Shown here in pieces: positions 1-4,925 of a stretch of DNA of 5,422 bases (positions are counted from its first letter, which is position 1; the number at the start of each line of letters is the position of its first letter). This stretch comes from DATFEN01 sp035691285 (lineage in GTDB: Bacteria; Acidobacteriota; Vicinamibacteria; Fen-336). A model generated the notes under the pieces. It was not told the origin of the DNA, searched no databases, and worked only from the letters and a program-made list of their open reading frames with translations. The stretch is from positions 1 to 5,422 of the forward strand of contig DASSJI010000274.1 in assembly GCA_035691285.1 (NCBI GenBank), written 5' to 3'. A program made the translations under genes and the position numbers.

Positions 1-1
1 C

Positions 2-1864
2 TCGGATCCCGAGTTCCCCACGACCGAGAAGAACGACCGCGTCTACGGCAAGCTGAACTGGCAGATCAACCCGAACCACAAGCTGGCCCTCGGCTATCAC
101 GACGACTACTACAACCTTCCCTTCACGGTCACCGCCGCGTACGCGCCCTCGACCTACACTGTGGATTACGGGCGCAACCCCACGCCGCAGCTGATGTACA
201 CGGGCATCCTCTCGGACAAGACGGTGCTGGAGGCGCGCGTCTCGGGCTTCTACGGGTGGGACCATTCGGGTCCTGTCGACGACAGCCAGCCGCGCATCCA
301 GCCGCACTTCTACGACCTCGACACGGGACTTCGCAGCGGCGGCATCTACTACTGGTACGACGACACAGCCGTCCAGCTCGGCTCGAGCGTGAAGCTCTCG
401 CACTTCGCCGACGACTTCCTGGGGGGAAGCCACGACTTCAAGTTCGGCGTCCAGTGGCTCAAGGGCGGCGTGAAGGACGGCGTCAGCGGTTACAACGACC
501 TGATCTTCACCTACGACTACACCAACTACTACGGGTACACCTACAAGGTCGCGTACGGTTATGACTATCGGCCCTTCTCGTACGGCGGCACGACCGACGG
601 GATCGGCGTGTTCTTCGACGACACGTTCCGGATCAACGAGCGCCTGACGCTGAACCTGGGCCTGCGTTTCGACCGCAACAGCGCTTCCATCCCAGACCTG
701 GACGTCCTCGACCAGGACGGGAACCCCACGGGCGCGACGTTCCCGGGGCGGGACCTCTACGACTGGAGCCGCTTCTCGCCGCGCCTCGGCTTCAACTACA
801 AGCTGACCAAGGACGGCAAGACCGCGCTGCGTGCACACTGGGGCCGCTACTACCGCGCGGTGGTGGTGGGCGAGTTCTCGAACAGCCTCGGCGCGGAACC
901 CTACGAGATTCTGTCGGGGTACTACGACCTCGCCACCAACACCTTCATCGATCCTGTCCTCTCGGAATCCAGCCGGAATCGGGACGTCTCATCGGACTAC
1001 AAGCCCTCCTACACGGACCAGTTCATCGCCAACGTCGAGCGTGAGGTGGCAAAGGACATCGGCCTATCGCTCAACTACGTGTACAAGCGAGGCAGAGACG
1101 GCGTCGCCTGGCAGGACGTCAGTGGTCAGTACGAAGATGCAACGATCGTGGACGACACCGGGCCCGACGCCACGGGCCGGCCCATCCCCGTGCAACGCCT
1201 GGTCAGCGATCCTGCCGACAGCTTCTTCGTCCTAGGCAACCCACGCCAGCCCGAGATGAAGACCAACATTCACGCCTTCACGGCCGAGCTGAAGAAGGTG
1301 ATGTCCAACAACTGGCAGGCCCGGCTGTCCTATACGTACCTGAACTCCGAGGGCGTGCTCCCATCAGGGCGAAACTCCAACACGGAATCCCAGTGGTCCT
1401 CCGCGCGCTTCTCACGCTTCGGCCAGAACCCGAACGACTTCGTCAACGCCGGAGGCAAGCTGCTCGGCGACCGCCCCCACACGGTCAAGAGCCAGATCGT
1501 CGTGCAACTGCCCTACGGCTTCCTCGTGGGCGCCAACTACCTGTACCAGAGCGGACGCTCCTGGGTCCGGATCCGGAACGTCACCGACCCGGATCTCGGC
1601 TTCCCCAGCGCTCCCAACATCCAGCTCGAGGAGCGTGGCCAGCGCCGGCTCCCGTCGTGGAATACGCTCGACCTCAACGTCGAGAAGAGCTTCTCCATCG
1701 GCGAGAAGGCGAAGCTTCGCTTGTTCGGCTACGTCCTGAACGTGTTCAACGACGACGCCAACGAGGATGTGGTGAGCCGGGAGGTCACGACGGACGGGTT
1801 CGGCGTGCCGACCGTGTTCATTCCGCCGATCCGGGCGATGCTCGGCGCGAAGTTCACGTTCTAG
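2..1864 (+). CDS. TonB-dependent receptor, Oar-like, C-terminal beta-barrel (5' end outside window)
   Basis: The frame is open from base 2 without a stop, so this is the last 620 residues of a larger protein; a GTG at 161 is internal, not the start. The family forms an outer-membrane barrel that imports large substrates using TonB energy; the substrate cannot be read here. The sequence alternates short aromatic, glycine-rich strands with polar loops. Typical barrel stretches are the DDTFRINERLTLNLGLRFD region (residues about 205-223), SPRLGFNYKL, then YTDQFIANVEREV and SWNTLDLNVEKSF. It ends in GAKFTF, the terminal phenylalanine expected for outer-membrane proteins assembled by the BAM complex. 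The signal peptide, any carboxypeptidase-like domain and the plug domain would lie upstream, so the Oar-like label rests on barrel style only. Residues 169-196 are unusually rich in tyrosine (10 of 28). A strong hairpin follows the stop. Confidence 0.9.
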   Translation, partial: SDPEFPTTEKNDRVYGKLNWQINPNHKLALGYHDDYYNLPFTVTAAYAPSTYTVDYGRNPTPQLMYTGILSDKTVLEARVSGFYGWDHSGPVDDSQPRIQPHFYDLDTGLRSGGIYYWYDDTAVQLGSSVKLSHFADDFLGGSHDFKFGVQWLKGGVKDGVSGYNDLIFTYDYTNYYGYTYKVAYGYDYRPFSYGGTTDGIGVFFDDTFRINERLTLNLGLRFDRNSASIPDLDVLDQDGNPTGATFPGRDLYDWSRFSPRLGFNYKLTKDGKTALRAHWGRYYRAVVVGEFSNSLGAEPYEILSGYYDLATNTFIDPVLSESSRNRDVSSDYKPSYTDQFIANVEREVAKDIGLSLNYVYKRGRDGVAWQDVSGQYEDATIVDDTGPDATGRPIPVQRLVSDPADSFFVLGNPRQPEMKTNIHAFTAELKKVMSNNWQARLSYTYLNSEGVLPSGRNSNTESQWSSARFSRFGQNPNDFVNAGGKLLGDRPHTVKSQIVVQLPYGFLVGANYLYQSGRSWVRIRNVTDPDLGFPSAPNIQLEERGQRRLPSWNTLDLNVEKSFSIGEKAKLRLFGYVLNVFNDDANEDVVSREVTTDGFGVPTVFIPPIRAMLGAKFTF

Positions 1865-1877
1865 CGCGCCGACCCGA

Positions 1878-1913
1878 GGGCCCCGGGCCGCGGCCCGGGG
1901 CCCTTCTTCATTT
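1878..1913 (+). terminator. Perfect 26-bp palindrome, probable terminator between convergent genes
   Basis: Bases 1878-1903 are a perfect self-complementary GC-only palindrome. On the + strand it is followed by TTCTTCATTT, a broken T-rich run, which fits an intrinsic terminator for the TonB receptor gene that stops 13 bases upstream. The facing sulfurtransferase gene ends at 1908, so its transcript also runs into this hairpin, but no T-run follows on that strand. Termination of the - strand message would therefore be less efficient or depend on Rho. Confidence 0.75.
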
Positions 1914-2756
1914 GGGCCCGCCGGTCTCGATCGGCAGCGACGAGTCGCTGCTCCACTCGCTCCAGGACCCGCCGTAGAGGCGGCCGCGCAGGCCTGCGAG
2001 CTCGAGCGCCAGGAGGTCGTGGCACGCCGTGATGCCCGAGCCGCAATACACCGTCGGCTCTTGCCGGTCCGCGCCGAGGGCCGCGTAGTGCTCGCGCAGC
2101 TCGGCGGCCGGCCGGAACACCGGCACGCGGCCGGCGGTCAGGTTGTCGGTGTAGGGCGCGCTCCTGGCTCCAGGGATGTGGCCCGCCCTGGGGTCGATCG
2201 GCTCGACGTCGCCGCGATAGCGTTCGGCCGCGCGCGCGTCGAGCATGACAGTGGAGGGATCGCGGGCGAGGACCTCCGCCTTCGTCACGACGAAGCCGGG
2301 CCGGGCGCGCGGCGTGAACAGGGCAGGCGCCTGTACCGGCGCGTCGGTCTCGAGAGGCCGTCCCTCGGCGACCCACTTCGTGATGCCGCCGTCGAGCACG
2401 GCGACGTCGTCGTGCCCGTACGCCCGCAGCACGTACCAGAGCCGCGCCGCCACGCCGCCGGCCTGGTCGTCGTACGCGACGACGCGTGTGCCGTCGCCGA
2501 TCCCCGCCGCCCCCATCACCCGCGCCACCTGCTCTGCCCCCGGCCATGGATGGCGGCCGAGCGGGCCGCCGCGCCGCCCGCCGGGCGCCGCGAGATCGGC
2601 TTCGGCGTCGAGGAAGACCGCGCCGGCGATGTGTCCGGCCCGGTAGGCGTCGCGCCCCCTCCGGGCCGGATCCAGGTACCACCGCACGTCCGCCACGCGC
2701 AGCCCTGGCTCGCCGAGACGCTCGGCGAGCCAGTCCGTGGCGACGAGCGGGCCCAC
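1908..2756 (-). CDS. Sulfurtransferase with two rhodanese domains (thiosulfate/3-mercaptopyruvate type, SseA-like)
   Basis: This 282-residue protein has the usual length of two-domain rhodaneses, which move sulfane sulfur from thiosulfate or 3-mercaptopyruvate to a thiol or cyanide through a cysteine persulfide. The N-terminal domain (about 5-133) shows VADVRWYLDP and YRAGHIAGAVFLD but no catalytic Cys: its loop reads AYDDQAGG. The C-terminal domain (about 155-278) has the LDAR, GHIPGA and YGGSWSEW signatures and catalytic Cys238 in CGSGITA. That loop resembles the CGSGVTA of 3-mercaptopyruvate sulfurtransferase SseA rather than the CRKGVT of classical rhodanese, so mercaptopyruvate is the likelier donor; substrate remains inference. 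No signal peptide is visible, so it is probably cytoplasmic. The GTG start at 2756 shares one base with the upstream gene's TAG stop (TAGTG). The GAGG only two bases before it is a poor ribosome site, so translational coupling is likely. The frame stays open far upstream, but that part is a shadow of the neighbouring gene. Confidence 0.92.
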   Translation of the reverse strand: MGPLVATDWLAERLGEPGLRVADVRWYLDPARRGRDAYRAGHIAGAVFLDAEADLAAPGGRRGGPLGRHPWPGAEQVARVMGAAGIGDGTRVVAYDDQAGGVAARLWYVLRAYGHDDVAVLDGGITKWVAEGRPLETDAPVQAPALFTPRARPGFVVTKAEVLARDPSTVMLDARAAERYRGDVEPIDPRAGHIPGARSAPYTDNLTAGRVPVFRPAAELREHYAALGADRQEPTVYCGSGITACHDLLALELAGLRGRLYGGSWSEWSSDSSLPIETGGPK

Positions 2757-3529
2757 TACCTCGCCATCTTGGCGTAGGGCGAGTCGACCTTCTTGTAGCC
2801 CTCGGGCACGGCGAAGGCCGAGGCCGGAATCGCGCCCTTCTTGACCTCGGTGACCTCGCGGGTGGTGGTCTGCGCCTTGCCCAGCAGGCGGAGGGTCGTG
2901 GTCTCGGAGACCGAGAACCCCTCGATCTTCTTCATCTCGTCGAAGAGCTTCTGGAAGTTCTGGCCCATCGGGTTGGCGCCGCCCATGCCGCCCATCATCG
3001 CCTTGCGCGCCTCCCAGGCCTGGGCCGGGAAGGCGATGTCCTTGGTGTTGCAGGTCTCGGTCTTGATCGGCGCGCTCTCCGGGTCGCCCCCGATCGTGAT
3101 CAGCCACGGCTGGCACGAGTAGCCGGCCACGCTGCGCGGGGCCCCGCCCTTCGTCGCCTTGACCGACTCGGCCATGGCCCCCATGCCCGCCATCATCTTG
3201 TCGCGGAGGGCGGGCGGCATGTTCTTCATCTGCTCCTGCATCTGCGTCATCTGGGCGCTCATCTTCTGCATCGCCGCCTGCATCTCCTCGGCGGTCGTCT
3301 CCCAGTACTGCCGCTTCTTGTTGTCGACCACGCTGAGCTTGCCGGTCTTGAAGTCGAAGATCGACTCGGCGTCGCCCTCGGAGTGCTTGTAGCCCGCCGC
3401 GCCGACGTACGTCGTGGCGGTGGCCGTCTTGTCGCCCGAGCTCACCTTGTAGGCGATCGTCAGGTCCTCTGCCGCGGACGGGAAGGCGACGAGCGCGGCG
3501 AGACCCAGGGCACGGCTTGAAAGGCGCAT
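2756..3529 (-). CDS. Secreted methionine-rich protein, DUF4412-like
   Basis: Encodes 257 residues of unknown function. Residues 1-20 look like a signal peptide (MRLSSR, then a hydrophobic LGLAALVAF core and an SAA cleavage region), so the mature protein is probably periplasmic or envelope-attached; no lipobox is seen. The body has beta-type segments (TATATTYVGAAGYKHSEGD, FDFKTGKLSVVDNKKRQYW) and ends with IPASAFAVPEGYKKV, the pattern I associate with DUF4412-type proteins (assignment from memory). Residues 83-119 hold 11 methionines in 37, many as MxxM within a Gln/Lys-rich likely helix, and 178-199 add five more. Two cysteines (139 and 160) flank a short beta stretch and could form a disulfide. 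The ATG at 3529 is favoured over an in-frame upstream extension because it has a near-perfect Shine-Dalgarno and starts the signal peptide. It leads the operon and is coupled to the sulfurtransferase gene. Confidence 0.85.
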   Translation of the reverse strand: MRLSSRALGLAALVAFPSAAEDLTIAYKVSSGDKTATATTYVGAAGYKHSEGDAESIFDFKTGKLSVVDNKKRQYWETTAEEMQAAMQKMSAQMTQMQEQMKNMPPALRDKMMAGMGAMAESVKATKGGAPRSVAGYSCQPWLITIGGDPESAPIKTETCNTKDIAFPAQAWEARKAMMGGMGGANPMGQNFQKLFDEMKKIEGFSVSETTTLRLLGKAQTTTREVTEVKKGAIPASAFAVPEGYKKVDSPYAKMAR

Positions 3530-3537
3530 GGGGCGGG

Positions 3538-3544
3538 ACCTCCT
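3538..3544 (-). promoter_or_regulatory. Strong ribosome binding site of the DUF4412-like gene
   Basis: On the - strand, AGGAGGT lies eight bases before the ATG at 3529. It is essentially the full anti-16S complement and fixes the start. No other start in the window has such a strong site, which suggests this protein is made at a high level. Confidence 0.85.
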
Positions 3545-3584
3545 TCGAGGAAAGAGCAGCGGACGGTCGGAAAGAATAGCACGG

Positions 3585-3590
3585 TAGAAT
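3585..3590 (+). promoter_or_regulatory. Possible -10 element giving a leaderless ferredoxin mRNA
   Basis: TAGAAT (five of six bases match TATAAT) ends eight bases before the ATG at 3599, which would place the transcription start at or next to the start codon. No Shine-Dalgarno is visible before that ATG, which fits a leaderless message. No convincing -35 box is seen at the usual distance, so support is modest. Confidence 0.35.
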
Positions 3591-3598
3591 CCGGCGGC

Positions 3599-3925
3599 AT
3601 GCCGAAGCCCGAGCGTCACGTCCTCGTCTGCACGAACACCCGCCCGCCGGGCAACCCGAAAGGCTCGTGCGGCGAGAAGGGCTCGGAGGAGCTGTTCGAG
3701 GCGCTCAAGGCGATGGTCCGGGAGCGCGGGCTCAGCGAGCGCCTGATCGTCAACCGCACGAGCTGCCTGAAGCATTGCAGCCGCGGCGTGACCCTCGCGG
3801 TCCAGCCGGACAACGTCTGGTACGGCGGCGTTCGCGAGACGGACCTCGGCGAGATCTGCGCCTCGCACCTCGAGGGCGGTCAGCCCGTCGAGCGGCTGTT
3901 CATGCCCGACATCCCGTGGGAGTAG
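3599..3925 (+). CDS. Thioredoxin-fold [2Fe-2S] ferredoxin
   Basis: This 108-residue protein is a full-length single-domain member of the (2Fe-2S) ferredoxin group with a thioredoxin-like fold (Shethna FeSI / NuoE-like, COG3411 type), which carries electrons in the cytoplasm. Four cluster ligands are visible in the expected pattern: Cys11, Cys24 (CTNTRPPGNPKGSC), then Cys56 and Cys60 (SCLKHC). Cys87 (EICASHL) is an extra. The C-terminal half shows the usual VWYGGVRETDLGEI and HLEGGQPVERLF segments. The ATG at 3599 gives a start close to the first strand (HVLVCTN); there is no clear ribosome site, and a -10-like TAGAAT lies just upstream. The gene runs divergently from the DUF4412 operon and its stop abuts the stop of the converging MerR-type gene. 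Its redox partner cannot be deduced from the neighbours. Confidence 0.9.
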   Translation: MPKPERHVLVCTNTRPPGNPKGSCGEKGSEELFEALKAMVRERGLSERLIVNRTSCLKHCSRGVTLAVQPDNVWYGGVRETDLGEICASHLEGGQPVERLFMPDIPWE

Positions 3926-4270
3926 CTACCGTCGGACGCTGAGGCGGCGGCCCAGCGCCGGGTTGATCCGGCCGAGCTCCTTCACGAACACCGCCACGTC
4001 CACCTGGCCGTCGCGCAGGAACTGGTTCACCTCGCGGGCGAACTCGACGACCACCGAGCGCGACGCCTCGCGGTGGATCACGGTGCGCTTGTGGAGCTTG
4101 CCGTCGCCGATCAGGCGCTTCACGAGGCTCACCCGGGACGGGCTCCAGAGCCTGTAGCCCTTCTTGTTGCGCGGCGGCTCCGGCACCTTGCCGGCGTAGA
4201 GCCAGTTCAGCAGCGTCTGCTTGCTGACCTTCAGCTCGTGGGCCACCTCTAGGGTGGTGAGATACTTCAT
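3926..4270 (-). CDS. Small MerR-type helix-turn-helix DNA-binding protein
   Basis: A 114-residue protein whose N-terminal half is a MerR/excisionase-type winged helix: YLTTLEVAHELKVSKQTLLNWLYAGKVPEP (residues 3-32) forms the helix-turn-helix, and the wing with GYRLWSPSRVSLVKRLI follows (38-54). The C-terminal 60 residues (about 55-114) are charged and predicted helical, with a hydrophobic stretch VDVAVFVKELGRI; I do not recognise them as a ligand or dimer domain. There are no cysteines, so it is not a metal- or redox-sensing MerR of the classical kind. The ATG at 4270 is preferred. An upstream ATG at 4342 would add 24 Arg-rich residues before the conserved start and would swallow the likely promoter. 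No clear ribosome site is seen. Targets are unknown; self-regulation is possible given the inverted repeat in its promoter. Confidence 0.82.
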   Translation of the reverse strand: MKYLTTLEVAHELKVSKQTLLNWLYAGKVPEPPRNKKGYRLWSPSRVSLVKRLIGDGKLHKRTVIHREASRSVVVEFAREVNQFLRDGQVDVAVFVKELGRINPALGRRLSVRR

Positions 4271-4272
4271 GC

Positions 4273-4312
4273 GCCGGCCGGAATCGACGGCGATTCTGTC
4301 GCAGCGGCCGGC
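4273..4312. repeat. Nested inverted repeat in the MerR/sigma intergenic region, possible operator
   Basis: Outer arms GCCGGCCG (4273-4280) and CGGCCGGC (4305-4312) are reverse complements, as are the inner arms GAATCG (4281-4286) and CGATTC (4291-4296), which are separated by four bases. On one side the two arm pairs are directly adjacent; on the other, eight bases intervene. The inner pair touches the candidate -10 box of the MerR-type gene, a common place for an autoregulatory operator. The outer arms are GC-only and could pair by chance in DNA of this composition. Confidence 0.4.
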
Positions 4313-4321
4313 AAGAAGCAA
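4293..4321 (-). promoter_or_regulatory. Candidate sigma-70-type promoter of the MerR-type gene
   Basis: On the - strand, TTGCTT (4316-4321) and CAGAAT (4293-4298) stand 17 bases apart, with three and four of six bases matching the -35 and -10 consensus. Transcription would begin near 4286, leaving a leader of about 15 bases before the ATG at 4270. It overlaps the inverted repeat at 4273-4312. The matches are moderate, so this is only a candidate. Confidence 0.35.
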
Positions 4322-4373
4322 TTCCCGGCGCCGCGCCGCCATGTCACAATCGCGGCCCGGTGCACGACGACGC

Positions 4374-4400
4374 GGGAATACGAGGAGCATCCTCTCCGTT
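4374..4400 (+). promoter_or_regulatory. Candidate SigR-type (ECF) promoter upstream of the sigma gene
   Basis: GGGAAT (4374-4379) is followed after exactly 18 bases by GTT (4398-4400), the promoter form established for Streptomyces SigR. The sigma factor encoded immediately downstream is SigR-like, so autoregulation is plausible. Transcription would begin about 20-25 bases before the TTG at 4431. One site found by eye can arise by chance. Confidence 0.5.
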
Positions 4401-4430
4401 GAGAAGGCAGAGGGGACGCCTGCCCAGCGG

Positions 4431-4925
4431 TTGAATCGCGACGAGAGGTTCGAGATCGAGGCGCTGCCCCAATGGAGGGCGCTCTTCAGGACCGCGTGCC
4501 GGCTGACCCGCAACGTCCATGATGCCGAGGACCTCGTCCAGGACACGCTGCTGCGCGCCTACCGGGCCTTCGACCGCTTCGAGCCGGGCACGAACCTGCG
4601 CGCATGGCTCTACACCATCCTGCACCGCGTGCACCTGGACGGGATCCGGCGCGCGGCGCGCACGCCGAGCCGCGCGGAGCTCCCGGAGGAGGGTCTCCCG
4701 GTTCCGGCCGCACAGGAAGCCGTCGCAGCGGGCGGCCTGGACCTCGCGCGCGCCCTCGACCGGTTGCCCGAGCCGTTCAAGACGGCGGTGGTGCTTCGAG
4801 ACCTCGAGGAGCTGCGCTACGACGAGATCGCCCGCGTCACCGAGGTGCCGATCGGCACGGTCATGTCGCGGATTCATCGAGGGCGAAAGCTGCTTCGGGA
4901 GACGATGAGAGGATCGGACGCGTGA
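4431..4925 (+). CDS. ECF-family RNA polymerase sigma factor, SigR/RpoE-like
   Basis: A sigma-70 family factor of the extracytoplasmic-function group, which directs RNA polymerase to stress promoters. From TTG at 4431 it has 164 residues. Region 2 spans about 10-75: RLTRN, then DAEDLVQDTLLRAYRAF (31-47) and GTNLRAWLYTIL (53-64). Region 4 spans about 104-157: ALDRLPEPFKTAVVLRDLEELRYDEIA and the recognition helix PIGTVMSRIHRGR (140-152). These match SigR/RpoE-type factors closely. There is no extra C-terminal domain. Start choice: ATG at 4341 would add 30 residues, but 10 of those 30 codons end in A or T against 2 of the next 24, the extension has no family-like motif, and a SigR-type promoter lies inside it. 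The TTG has only a distant GAGGGG (4410-4415) as ribosome site, so 4341 is not excluded. The stop overlaps the anti-sigma gene, the classic paired arrangement. Confidence 0.9.
   Translation: MNRDERFEIEALPQWRALFRTACRLTRNVHDAEDLVQDTLLRAYRAFDRFEPGTNLRAWLYTILHRVHLDGIRRAARTPSRAELPEEGLPVPAAQEAVAAGGLDLARALDRLPEPFKTAVVLRDLEELRYDEIARVTEVPIGTVMSRIHRGRKLLRETMRGSDA
4907..4912 (+). promoter_or_regulatory. Ribosome binding site of the anti-sigma gene
   Basis: GAGAGG lies nine bases before the GTG at 4922, inside the last codons of the sigma gene. It supports that GTG as the start, giving the GTGA overlap with the sigma stop codon. Confidence 0.65.

Noticed and set aside
161..163. GTG as the true start of the TonB receptor
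   Set aside because: The frame is open and barrel-like from base 2, with no ribosome site before 161 and no signal peptide after it.
2757..3116. The sulfurtransferase frame stays open far upstream and could suggest a fusion protein of about 400 residues
   Set aside because: The extra part is Arg/Gly/Asp/His-rich, lacks family motifs and lies out of frame inside the well-supported DUF4412-like gene; the conserved rhodanese start fits the GTG at 2756.
2486..3520. A long + strand open frame opposite the sulfurtransferase and DUF4412-like genes
   Set aside because: It has the Arg/Leu/His-rich low-complexity composition typical of antisense frames in GC-rich DNA and shows no domain motif, while the opposite strand has clear families.
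3530..3868. An upstream in-frame extension of the DUF4412-like gene
   Set aside because: It would run antisense through the ferredoxin gene and place the signal peptide mid-protein; the ATG at 3529 has an excellent ribosome site.
4271..4342. A 24-residue N-terminal extension of the MerR-type protein from the ATG at 4342
   Set aside because: The conserved helix-turn-helix begins right at the ATG at 4270, and the extension covers the candidate promoter and inverted repeat.
4344..4877. A - strand open frame opposite the sigma gene
   Set aside because: Arg-rich shadow frame without motifs; the sigma region 2 and region 4 signatures lie on the + strand.
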